Shown piece after piece: positions 16,885 to 24,792 of a DNA stretch of 39,161 nt. This stretch comes from Cystobacterineae bacterium. GTDB taxonomy: Bacteria > Myxococcota > Myxococcia > Myxococcales > Myxococcaceae. The notes beneath the pieces were generated by a model that saw only the letters and a list, made by a program, of their open reading frames with translations, had not been told where the DNA came from and searched no databases. Made by a program: the position numbers and the translations under genes. Position 1 is the first letter of the stretch. Each line of letters starts with the position of its first letter. The DNA lies in NCBI GenBank assembly GCA_009781495.1, contig WQYA01000013.1, positions 1 through 39,161 of the forward strand, given 5' to 3'.

Positions 16885-17793
16885 TTGGATACGGATTTAT
16901 GGACTGAAAATATGGAGACTCCGGCTGAGGAAGCCGAGACTCAAAGCGAGTTGGACATGTTCCCTGAGGAGATTGACGCTCCCGAAGAGGACGACAAAGC
17001 CGCTGCGGCTTTTGCGGAGTGGGCGCGTGAAGGGGCCACGCTTGAGCCGCAAACGGTGCGTTGCGTTTTGGAGAGTTTGTTGTTTCTTGCTGCCAAGCCC
17101 CTCTCCTTGGCCCAGCTTTATGAGACGACGGGAATTCCCAAACCCACCCTCCTCATGGAATTGCAAAACCTACAGGCGATTTATAGCGAGAAGGTTTCAG
17201 GTATGGTTTTGCATGAAGTCAGCAACGGCTGGCAGTTGAGGACGAGTGAAGCCTCACAAAAATATGCGCTTCGCTTTTTGAAAGCCAAACCGCAGAGGTT
17301 GACGCGCTCCGCCCTGGAAACCCTGGCGATAGTTGCCTACCGCCAGCCGGTGACGCGGCCTGAAATAGAGGACATTCGCGGAGTGGACTCCGGTGGGGTA
17401 TTGAAGGCTTTGTTGGAGAGAAGACTCCTCAAAATTTTGGGCAAGAAGGAGGAGGTGGGCAGGCCGCTCCTCTATGGGACGACGCCGGAATTTTTGCAGT
17501 TTTTTTCACTCAAAAACCTTGCTGCCTTGCCTTCCTTGCAAGAGTTTCACGAATTGACGAAGGAGCACGAAGAAATTCTCGAAAGTGAAACCCCTACCCC
17601 TCCTTTGGAGTCCGTCGCCCAGTTGGCCGACAACACTTTTCAAATGAGGCTGAAGAAGAAGCATGAGGAGGCGGAACACAGTTTTAAGGAGTTGGAGCAG
17701 GCCATGAGCGAGGCCGACGTTTCCTCCAAAGAGGTTGTCTCCAGTTTGAATGCATTGCAGTCAGCGGATGCGCACACAGAAGAGCCCACCTGA
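16885..17793 (+). CDS. scpB: Segregation and condensation protein B (ScpB)
   Basis: ScpB is the winged-helix partner that dimerises and binds ScpA in the SMC complex. The core shows the family blocks VLESLLFLAAKPLSLAQLYE, MVLHEVSNGWQLRT, LTRSALETLAIVAYRQPVTR and IEDIRGVDSGGVLKALLERR, then LLYGTTPEFLQFFSL. There is an acidic N-terminal extension of about 50 residues and a long charged C-terminal tail of about 80 residues, making it longer than the usual 180-200. I chose TTG 16885 because AGGAG lies 8 bases upstream (16872-16876). TTG 16864 and ATG 16912 are in-frame alternatives. It begins 34 bases after scpA stops. Confidence 0.93.
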   Translation: MDTDLWTENMETPAEEAETQSELDMFPEEIDAPEEDDKAAAAFAEWAREGATLEPQTVRCVLESLLFLAAKPLSLAQLYETTGIPKPTLLMELQNLQAIYSEKVSGMVLHEVSNGWQLRTSEASQKYALRFLKAKPQRLTRSALETLAIVAYRQPVTRPEIEDIRGVDSGGVLKALLERRLLKILGKKEEVGRPLLYGTTPEFLQFFSLKNLAALPSLQEFHELTKEHEEILESETPTPPLESVAQLADNTFQMRLKKKHEEAEHSFKELEQAMSEADVSSKEVVSSLNALQSADAHTEEPT

Positions 17794-17808
17794 GCTGCTG
17801 CATGTTTG

Positions 17809-17837
17809 TTGGATTGAAAACGAAGGCGCGCTATATT
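17809..17837 (+). promoter_or_regulatory. Putative promoter of the Fur-family gene
   Basis: TTGGAT (17809-17814) and TATATT (17832-17837) are 17 bases apart, a good sigma-70 layout. The predicted start of transcription would be only about 10 bases before the ATG at 17854, so the mRNA would be nearly leaderless. This suggests that the regulator can be transcribed apart from the scpAB run. Confidence 0.45.
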
Positions 17838-17853
17838 AGGGCAAGGTTAGCCC

Positions 17854-18366
17854 ATGGAAAACTCAAGACATAAGGACTTGACTAAAAGCAGCCCTACACA
17901 GAAGGAGGGGGTTGTTTTAAGGGAGGCCCTTCGCAGGGCAGGGCTTCGAGCGACTTTAGCCCGCTTGGCGGTGCTGAAAGTCCTCATGGACACACGCTCC
18001 CCTGTTTCGCACGCCGAATTGGTAACCGCCTTAGAGGGGTGTGAATTTGACAGAGCCACCCTCTACCGTAACCTCATGGATTTAACGGAAGCGGGCCTAT
18101 TGGAGCGCATAGACTTAGGCGACCACATATGGCGTTTTGAGTTAAGGGTTTTAGAGGGGGAAAAGCCCCAGGGGAGGCGGAGGGAGAAGGTGCAGGAGAG
18201 GAAGGGAAACTCCCACCCCCACTTCGCCTGTACAGACTGCGGCCAAGTTTCCTGCCTGCCCGAGGTTACTTTTAAGGCGAGGGCTGCATTTAAGGTGCCC
18301 AAGGCTTTGAGCGAGCAACGTGTTTCCGTACAAATTCGCGGGCAGTGCGATGATTGCAGCCAATAA
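17854..18366 (+). CDS. Fur-family metal-responsive transcription regulator
   Basis: This is a 170-residue DNA-binding repressor of the Fur/Zur/PerR superfamily. The N-terminal winged helix includes LREALRRAGLRATLARLAVL, SPVSHAELVTAL and FDRATLYRNLMDLTEAGLL. The C-terminal dimerisation domain carries HPHF, the structural zinc pair CTDCG and a last pair CDDC, as in Zur and PerR. Between the two domains is a basic insert (roughly residues 104-120, GEKPQGRRREKVQERKG) that most family members lack, and the HxHxx metal loop is shortened. I cannot tell which metal or signal it senses. A promoter lies just upstream. The following phosphatase gene starts 2 bases after the stop, so the two are probably cotranscribed. 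Confidence 0.88.
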   Translation: MENSRHKDLTKSSPTQKEGVVLREALRRAGLRATLARLAVLKVLMDTRSPVSHAELVTALEGCEFDRATLYRNLMDLTEAGLLERIDLGDHIWRFELRVLEGEKPQGRRREKVQERKGNSHPHFACTDCGQVSCLPEVTFKARAAFKVPKALSEQRVSVQIRGQCDDCSQ

Positions 18367-18368
18367 CC

Positions 18369-18941
18369 ATGCAGGACTACCGTTTCCCTCTGGACGAGGA
18401 AATTTTTTTCGCTGTTAACCATTGGGGTGGGCGCCCTTTAGAGTTGTTGTGGGTGTCCTTGTCCTCCCTGTGGATGGCTGTTTTTTGCCTTGGGGTTGTG
18501 GCGTGCGGGTTGGTTTGGCATTGTCGGTTTGGGGCATGGAGGCCTCTGTTGGCCATGGCCCTGGCCCTAGCGACGACAGACGCCCTGGGCTCGCAGCTGC
18601 TGAAGCCCTGGTTTGCGCGCATACGCCCCTGTTTTGTTTTGCCGGAAGAAACCGTGCGGCAACTGGTGCCCATTGCGAACTCCGGCGCGATGCCGAGTTT
18701 GCATGCGGCCAATGCTTTTGCTGTGGCTTTGGCTTTGTTGTGTTTCTTTCCGAGGGCGGCGCCATGGGCATTGCCGCTGGCCGCACTCATTGCACTGAGC
18801 CGTTTAGGGGTAGGGGTACACTGGCCCTCTGACATTTTAGCGGGGGCCCTCTATGGGGCCTTTATGGGTATTTTATGGGCCTGGCTATTGGGGGGCAGGG
18901 CCTTAGCCCTCAGAGGGAGCCCTAAAGGAATAAACGTTTAA
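18369..18941 (+). CDS. PAP2-family membrane phosphatase
   Basis: This enzyme of about 190 residues with multiple membrane segments has the three signature motifs of the PAP2 acid phosphatases: KPWFARIRP (KxxxxxxRP), MPSLHAANA (PSxH) and SRLGVGVHWPSD (SRxxxxxHxxxD). The likely substrate is a lipid phosphate or diphosphate such as undecaprenyl diphosphate or lipid A; the sequence does not decide. The active site should face the periplasm. ATG 18369 comes two bases after the Fur-family stop. The 3' end overlaps the end of the convergent truD gene by 20 bases. A second, unrelated type of undecaprenyl diphosphatase (UppP) is encoded at 35134. Confidence 0.9.
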   Translation: MQDYRFPLDEEIFFAVNHWGGRPLELLWVSLSSLWMAVFCLGVVACGLVWHCRFGAWRPLLAMALALATTDALGSQLLKPWFARIRPCFVLPEETVRQLVPIANSGAMPSLHAANAFAVALALLCFFPRAAPWALPLAALIALSRLGVGVHWPSDILAGALYGAFMGILWAWLLGGRALALRGSPKGINV

Positions 18942-20085
18942 TGAGCAGGGTAGCATAGCTGCCGGGTTTAAGCGTAAAGGCCACGTTAATTTTTTTATTA
19001 GGGGGGTTCAGCTCATCCTCCCGTACTTTGCCTACCACCAGCTTATAGGGAAAAATAAGGAGGGGGCGCTCCTCGTGTTTGAAAAACAGTTTTCCGCCCA
19101 CATTGGGGACTTTCAAGTCTTCGAGGCGGATTTTTTCTTTGCCGAGCACCCACATAACGGCCTCTTCAATTTGGGGGTTGGTGAAGGTAGTTTTGGGGGA
19201 CAGCAGGGGGAAGCTGAGTTGTTTGAGTATTTTTATTTGGCTAGGGTTAGCGCGTTTATGAAAGAGCAGGGAGCCGGCCTGATAGGGAATAACGGCCAAG
19301 TCCTCCCTGGAGAACATGAGTTGGAGGAGCCTACGCACCCCCTCATTCCACAGGAAGGACTGATAGGTGAAGAGCAACATGGCCCTATAGTCCGAATCTA
19401 TCTGCATGAAAGCGCGGGCGAAGTCCTCGGGGTTTGTACGCAGGGAAAAGAGGATGCGCGCATATTTTTTATTGGCCTTATAAGGGCAATAGGCGTCGAA
19501 ATTCCCCCAATTTTCCGCCCAAAACTGTTTGACTTTCGCATCGTCGGACCTGTCGAGTTTGGAGGGTTTGGCCATATAGTTGCGCAAGGCGGCCTCAAAA
19601 TCGCCGCGGATTAAGTCCTTAGCGATATAGCCCTGCCCATGTTTAATGGAGCCAAAGCGTTGGCTATCAAAATAATTTATATAGCCTATTTTCTCTATTT
19701 CATTAGCATTCTGGACGAGTATTTCCATTTCCTGGAGGGTTAAGCCTCGGGTGGTAACGGAGAAGCGGTTGGAGGTGGTATTTTGAGCAGAGAGGGGCTT
19801 ATCGGTGCGTCCGAGGAATTTGAGGCGGAGGTTGGGCTCTTGCATTTCGACGTCGGCGGATTCCACGGCAATAATCTGCTCGGTACGTCCTTGTTTGTCT
19901 TTGAGGCCGCAATAGCTGATGGCGCCGGGTTTAAGTCCGAAGCGCTCACGGATGATTTGGATGGCGTCGAAGGTAGAGAGTTTTTGTTTATCCATCAAAT
20001 AAACGCGGTAGTTTCCTGAGGGGAGCTTGCGAAATTTATAGGATTCTGTGACAAGAAAGTCTTCGGGACGTTGTTTCATGCGCAT
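18922..20085 (-). CDS. truD: tRNA pseudouridine synthase D (TruD)
   Basis: TruD converts uridine 13 of certain tRNAs to pseudouridine. Visible blocks are RPEDFLVTE near the start, the catalytic motif GLKDKQGRTEQ with nucleophile D63, FLGRTDKPLS, NYFDSQRFGS, and in the C-terminal part YQSFLWNEGVRRLL, matching the TruD-specific insertion domain layout. The length of 387 residues suits the family. ATG 20085 is used; ATG 20079, two codons on, is possible. Its end overlaps the convergent PAP2 gene by 20 bases. No partner genes lie upstream; the 87 bases to 20172 separate it from the divergent adenylate cyclase. Confidence 0.95.
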   Translation of the reverse strand: MRMKQRPEDFLVTESYKFRKLPSGNYRVYLMDKQKLSTFDAIQIIRERFGLKPGAISYCGLKDKQGRTEQIIAVESADVEMQEPNLRLKFLGRTDKPLSAQNTTSNRFSVTTRGLTLQEMEILVQNANEIEKIGYINYFDSQRFGSIKHGQGYIAKDLIRGDFEAALRNYMAKPSKLDRSDDAKVKQFWAENWGNFDAYCPYKANKKYARILFSLRTNPEDFARAFMQIDSDYRAMLLFTYQSFLWNEGVRRLLQLMFSREDLAVIPYQAGSLLFHKRANPSQIKILKQLSFPLLSPKTTFTNPQIEEAVMWVLGKEKIRLEDLKVPNVGGKLFFKHEERPLLIFPYKLVVGKVREDELNPPNKKINVAFTLKPGSYATLLIKRLFL

Positions 20086-20172
20086 GGAGGGTACTCTCTA
20101 TGAGGAGGAGGGGAGGATGGGTGGGCGTCCCTATGTTGGTATTCGTTTGAGCAACTAACGTTTCTAGGAGAC

Positions 20173-21852
20173 ATGCGCAAAGAAGAAATGGCTATATTAT
20201 CGACGAAGCTTCAACTTATGAATGTGAGAACGGGTGAAGAGCATGTTGTGCGGCCAGTAGGCTCCTTGAGAGAGCCGCGGCTATTGGGGCGGTTTGGGCA
20301 AAACCAAGTTGCTGAGTTGGCCATTGGCACAAGGTTGATGTTGGGGCGTCATACTCAAAACGACATTCATTTAATAGACAGGGAAGTTTCAAAGTTTCAT
20401 GCTGTTATTGAGCGTCGGGGGAAGAGTTTCTTTTTAAGGGATTTAAAATCCTCCAATGGGAGTTATGTCAACAAGAGCAGGGTGAGCGATGTTCAGCTGA
20501 ACGATGGCGACGAAATTCGTCTTGGCAACAGTCGGTTTATTTTTAGAGCTGGAGAGGTAGCTACGGCAAAGCATGCGGGTGTGATGGTGGTAGGCGCCGG
20601 CATGTCGCAGCCGGCTGTATTGGCTGAGATTGAAGCGAAAGAGACCGTTCTCTTTAGACCTCTGGAGCAGCACGACGACTTGCAGACGTTGAAGCAAGAC
20701 TATGAGAAGTTAAGAATTGCCAATGAGTTTCATCGTCTTGTTGGGATGGAGCCCGATTTTGACAGTTTGCTGAAGAAGATATTGCACGTAGCGTTTCAAT
20801 TATTGAGTGCCGACAACGCGGTTTTGTTTCTTTTTGATTCCGAGCGCAAGTTGCGGCCCAAGGCGGTGTACCAGAAGAAGGAGGGGGAGGAGGAGGTGGT
20901 GGTTTCGCAGACTTTGCTGGAGCGGGTGGTGGAGACGCAGCAGGCGGTTTTGACAGCGGATGCTGTATTGGACTCTCGGTTTGCGGCTTCCGACAGCATT
21001 GTTGCGCAGGGCATACGCTCGGCCATGGCAGTTCCGTTATTGTCCAAGAGTGAGTTGAAGGGGGTATTGTTTTGCGACACGCGAGAGCGCGTGAATGCGT
21101 TTAGCGAGAAGGACCTTCGGTTGCTTTCGAGCATTGCATGGCAAGCTGCGGTGTCATTGGAGAATGCCGAGCTGATGGAGAAAATCAGCAAGGAGGCGGT
21201 GACGCGTGCGGAGCTTTCGCGGTTTTTATCTCCGGCAGTAGCGGAGATGGTGATTAAGGGGGACGTCAAGGAGTTACGCAGGGGGGTTTCGGCGGAAGTT
21301 ACCACTTTATTTGCAGACATTCGGGGGTTTACTTCTCTTGCAGAAGAAGAGACACCCGAGAAGGTGGTAGCGATGCTCAACGAGTTTTTTTCTGCGATGG
21401 CGGACATTGTATTTCGTTTTGATGGGACATTGGACAAGTTTATTGGGGATTGCATCATGGCCGTATGGGGGCCGCCTTCGCCGCACAAGGACGATGCTGG
21501 CCGAGCTTTGTCTGCGGCTCTTGAGATGCAGGACACGGTTACCCAGCTGAATGCTCAGAGAAAAAAAGCCCAGTTGCCTCAACTCTTCGTTGGGATTGGC
21601 GTCAACACCGGCCAAGCCATTGTGGGCTATATGGGTTCCACCAAGCGGCATGAATTCACAGCCATTGGGGATGCGGTGAATGTGGCGTCGCGGCTATGCA
21701 GTCTTGCGAAGGGTGGAGAGATTTTGACGACGGCATACACTTTAGAGAAGGCCCATGGAAGTTTTGTTGCAGAGCCCATGGCAGTGGTTCATATTCGAGG
21801 CAAAGAGAAAGGTGTAGACACCTATCGTGTATTGGGTTTAGCAGAGGGTTAG
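20173..21852 (+). CDS. FHA-GAF-class III adenylate cyclase
   Basis: This 559-residue cytoplasmic signalling enzyme has three domains. FHA (about 50-125) reads phosphothreonine; its motif residues are GRHTQNDIHL, S73 and H76 (VSKFHAVIE) and N95 (SSNGSYVN). GAF (about 185-335) probably binds a small ligand or another protein. The class III cyclase domain (about 375-555) has both metal aspartates (FADIRGF D382, GDCIMAVWG D426), lysine DKFIGD, and FTAIGDAVNVASRL with the transition-state Asn and Arg, so it should be active; ATP rather than GTP use is by family resemblance. AGGAG stands only two bases before ATG 20173; ATG 20188 is an alternative. The kinase gene follows after 3 bases, so FHA and kinase may act in one pathway. 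Confidence 0.93.
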   Translation: MRKEEMAILSTKLQLMNVRTGEEHVVRPVGSLREPRLLGRFGQNQVAELAIGTRLMLGRHTQNDIHLIDREVSKFHAVIERRGKSFFLRDLKSSNGSYVNKSRVSDVQLNDGDEIRLGNSRFIFRAGEVATAKHAGVMVVGAGMSQPAVLAEIEAKETVLFRPLEQHDDLQTLKQDYEKLRIANEFHRLVGMEPDFDSLLKKILHVAFQLLSADNAVLFLFDSERKLRPKAVYQKKEGEEEVVVSQTLLERVVETQQAVLTADAVLDSRFAASDSIVAQGIRSAMAVPLLSKSELKGVLFCDTRERVNAFSEKDLRLLSSIAWQAAVSLENAELMEKISKEAVTRAELSRFLSPAVAEMVIKGDVKELRRGVSAEVTTLFADIRGFTSLAEEETPEKVVAMLNEFFSAMADIVFRFDGTLDKFIGDCIMAVWGPPSPHKDDAGRALSAALEMQDTVTQLNAQRKKAQLPQLFVGIGVNTGQAIVGYMGSTKRHEFTAIGDAVNVASRLCSLAKGGEILTTAYTLEKAHGSFVAEPMAVVHIRGKEKGVDTYRVLGLAEG

Positions 21853-21855
21853 TCC

Positions 21856-22968
21856 GTGCCATGTCCCGAGCAAACTTGTCCCAATTGTTTTCGCCGGCAT
21901 GATGTTTCCATATACGTCAGCGGCCAGAAAATAACTTGCATATGCGGCATTCGGTTTGAAGTGGTGCGGACAGAAACGAAAGCCGGGACGAGCAAGCCCG
22001 CTGTATCCAATTTGAAAGCTTCTTCATTGCAGTCCGAAGTGGACACACGGGTTGTTTCCTCAACGCCGCCCAACATTCCTGGATATGTTTTATATGAAGT
22101 GATTGGGCGTGGAGGCATGGGGGAAGTCTGGCGTGCCGAGCAAATTTCTTTGAAGCGAACTGTTGCCATTAAACTTTTGCCAAGTGGTTTTGAAGGCGCT
22201 TCTGAGTTTGTGGGCCGGTTTGAAAAGGAAGCTGCTGCGTTGGCGCTCCTATCTCACCCCAACATTGTGCAAGTCATGGACAGGGGTATTGCAGATGGCC
22301 GTTATTATATTGTGATGGAATATGTGTCAGGCCATTCGCTTCGAGAGAAGATGTCGAATGGCCGATTGGTTTTGAAAGAAGCCATTCAACTGATTTCAGG
22401 GATTGCGCGTGCTGTGGACCATATGCACGCGCAGGGGGTTATTCACAGGGACCTTAAGCCTGAAAATATTTTGTTAGACTCCATAGGCAACCTCAAAATA
22501 GCCGATTTTGGGTTAGCGGGCATTCAAGGTGGGGCCAAGGAATTTGCGCTAACGGCAACAGCCGTAGCCATGGGCAGCATGCATTATATGGCGCCGGAGC
22601 AGCGCAAGGATGCCAAGCACGTAGACTTTCGAGCAGACATTTATGCTTTGGGAGTTATTTTCTATGAAATGTTAACAGGAGAGCTTCCTGTGGGGCGATT
22701 TAAGATGCCTTCGGAGACAGCAGCGCATCTCCCAAAGAGTTTGGACGGGATGGTTTCGCAGATGCTTGAGGCCAACCCCGAAGCGAGGCCTGCGCGTGCA
22801 TTGTGGATTGCAGACGTGCTTGAAACGCTTTTGCGGCAGCCTTCAGAAGGCAAACGGGGGCGTCAAAAAAAGAAAAGATATGGAAGTCTCCCCTGGTGGC
22901 TGCTCGCCGCTCTGATGGGTGGGTTTTTGGCCTACGTGGGGCTTGGCCTGGCGAAGGTGGCAGCATAG
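21856..22968 (+). CDS. Hanks-type Ser/Thr protein kinase with zinc ribbon and C-terminal membrane anchor
   Basis: This 370-residue kinase starts with a small zinc-ribbon-like module (CPNC, then CICG, within residues 1-35) and a linker. The kinase domain (about 75-335) is complete: GRGGMGEVWRA, K106 (VAIK), HRDLKPEN with D199, DFGLAG with D217, and MAPEQ. A single hydrophobic helix (WWLLAALMGGFLAYVGLGLA) ends the protein. With no extracellular domain after the helix, it looks like a tail-anchored cytoplasmic kinase. GTG 21856 has AGAGGG 7 bases upstream. It begins 3 bases after the FHA-adenylate cyclase gene; the cyclase FHA domain is a likely reader of its phosphorylation. Its end faces the histidine kinase gene across 10 bases. 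Confidence 0.94.
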   Translation: MPCPEQTCPNCFRRHDVSIYVSGQKITCICGIRFEVVRTETKAGTSKPAVSNLKASSLQSEVDTRVVSSTPPNIPGYVLYEVIGRGGMGEVWRAEQISLKRTVAIKLLPSGFEGASEFVGRFEKEAAALALLSHPNIVQVMDRGIADGRYYIVMEYVSGHSLREKMSNGRLVLKEAIQLISGIARAVDHMHAQGVIHRDLKPENILLDSIGNLKIADFGLAGIQGGAKEFALTATAVAMGSMHYMAPEQRKDAKHVDFRADIYALGVIFYEMLTGELPVGRFKMPSETAAHLPKSLDGMVSQMLEANPEARPARALWIADVLETLLRQPSEGKRGRQKKKRYGSLPWWLLAALMGGFLAYVGLGLAKVAA

Positions 22969-22978
22969 AAGCGTGGTT

Positions 22979-24712
22979 TCAAGTTGTCGTCTGGTTTTGG
23001 AGAATGGCCGGCAGACGCACGGTGAGGGTTGTTCCTTTGCCGAGGCCTTCGCTTTGGGCTTCAATGGTTCCATGATGTGTTTCAACGAGGCTTTGAGCGA
23101 TGGAAAGTCCCAAGCCAAGGCCATCGTGTTTGCGTGTGGAAGCCGACTCTCCTTGTCTGAAACGTTCAAAAAGGTGTGCAAGGAAACCGGGCTCAATCCC
23201 CACACCATTGTCGACGACTTTTAGGGCCAAGTTTCTCCCTTCGAGCTTTAGGCTAATGTGAATTTCCCCTCCTGGATGAGAGAATTTGATGGCATTAGAC
23301 ATGAGGTTGGAAACAACCTGTTGCAGGCGCAAAGTATCCCCCATAACTTGGGGCAGTTTTCCTGCAGGTGTATAGTGAATAGCAATGTTCTGACTTGATG
23401 CAGAGAGCCTGTGTCCTTCAACGACGTCGCTGACAATTTCTTGAAAAGAGAGGGGAACAAATTCCAGAGAAAGTTTTCCTGCAACGCTGCGAGACACGTC
23501 CAGCAAATCATCAATGAGTTGTGTCAGTGTTCGAGCATTTCTTTCGATGACGTTCAATCCCTTCGTGAGTGTTGGAGGGTTGTCCAAATTGCTTTTTAAG
23601 AGTTGGGACCATCCCAAAATGGGCACAAGCGGCGTTCTCAATTCATGCGAGACAATGGCCAAAAAATCATCCTTCAATTTATTGGCCTCTTTGGCTTGTT
23701 GATAGAGCCGCGCATTGTCAAAGGCCAGCACTGCGCGGCGCGAAAGCTCTTCTGCCAAAGCGAAATCACCTTCAGAATGTTCTTCTTGGCCTATTTTCCC
23801 GAAAACAATGCAACCGAGATAGTCGTTGTCGATGAGGATGGGGGAGATGAGGAGGGAACTTGCAGGAATGGGTTCACCGAAGTCATGTTGGCGTTTGTTC
23901 CATGTTTCTTCCCAGAGTTTCCCATGGCTTCGGATATGGCAGGTGTGGCCGGCATCCAGCGTTGTTTTTAGGAGTTTTTGCCAAGCGGGGTTTTGATGGA
24001 ATTGGGAGCTTGCGAGCTGCGCTTCCAATGCCTGGGAAATGCTTGTGCAAGCAACGCTTTCAAAAGTTTGTGCATGGCTGAAAAGCTCAAACATGCAAAA
24101 GCCCCCAAGCTCAGGAATGGACAGTCGGGTGAGTCTGTCGATGATGGTGGATTGGTCCAAGGATGAAGAGATGGCGCTGCTGAGTTCCGCAAGAAAAGCC
24201 AACCTCCGACGAATGCTTTTTTCTGAAGAGATGCGTCTTGCGCGTTCCTCGGCCTGTTTAAGCTCCGTAATGTTCTCTATCATCAAAAGCAAATAAGGCT
24301 CATCGGCCATAAACTCATGGATGTTGGATGCCCAAACTGCAAGCCAAATAGCTGACAAGTTCTCATCCCTCATGAGGACTTCCGTGTGGCCTTTGTTGGA
24401 TTTGCCAGCAATGAGGTTTTGGATAAACGTGTGCAGACTTGGAAACAGGGACGTTATAACCTGTCCGGTTAATTGCTCTATGGGCCTGGCAAGCAGGGTG
24501 GATGCTGCCGTGTTTGCGAAGACGATTTTCTGTTCAAAATTTATAAGCAGAGCACCAATAGCGATGTCACGGAAGCCGGAAAAAAAATGGGTCTCTATGT
24601 TTGTCTGATAACGTTCTAGGCGATGTGTGAGCTCCTCCATTTGCGCTTGAGCTTTTTTGAGTTGCTCTTGAAGGCGCCGTACTTTGTCCAAGTTGTCATT
24701 CATTTCATCCAC
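22979..24712 (-). CDS. PAS-GAF sensor histidine kinase (orphan)
   Basis: This 577-residue soluble histidine kinase has no evident membrane segment. A short coiled coil (1-40) leads to a PAS domain (about 45-155, LLINFEQKIVFANTAASTLL), a GAF domain (about 170-335), HisKA with H356 (VSHELRTPL), and HATPase (N-box NLMSNAIKFSH, DNGVGI, GLGLGLS). It should autophosphorylate and pass the phosphate to a response regulator, but no regulator with a usable receiver lies nearby. The frame starts at GTG 24712; ATG 24703 is as likely, and neither has a clear ribosome site. It sits 80 bases downstream of the UbiB-family gene on the same strand, and converges on the Ser/Thr kinase. Confidence 0.93.
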   Translation of the reverse strand: MDEMNDNLDKVRRLQEQLKKAQAQMEELTHRLERYQTNIETHFFSGFRDIAIGALLINFEQKIVFANTAASTLLARPIEQLTGQVITSLFPSLHTFIQNLIAGKSNKGHTEVLMRDENLSAIWLAVWASNIHEFMADEPYLLLMIENITELKQAEERARRISSEKSIRRRLAFLAELSSAISSSLDQSTIIDRLTRLSIPELGGFCMFELFSHAQTFESVACTSISQALEAQLASSQFHQNPAWQKLLKTTLDAGHTCHIRSHGKLWEETWNKRQHDFGEPIPASSLLISPILIDNDYLGCIVFGKIGQEEHSEGDFALAEELSRRAVLAFDNARLYQQAKEANKLKDDFLAIVSHELRTPLVPILGWSQLLKSNLDNPPTLTKGLNVIERNARTLTQLIDDLLDVSRSVAGKLSLEFVPLSFQEIVSDVVEGHRLSASSQNIAIHYTPAGKLPQVMGDTLRLQQVVSNLMSNAIKFSHPGGEIHISLKLEGRNLALKVVDNGVGIEPGFLAHLFERFRQGESASTRKHDGLGLGLSIAQSLVETHHGTIEAQSEGLGKGTTLTVRLPAILQNQTTT

Positions 24713-24792
24713 AGAAGTCCGTATTCCAAAATGAGCATGGGGGCCAAGACTGCAGCCTCAAAAACATTCTTTTTGCATGGGGCAACAAAAGC

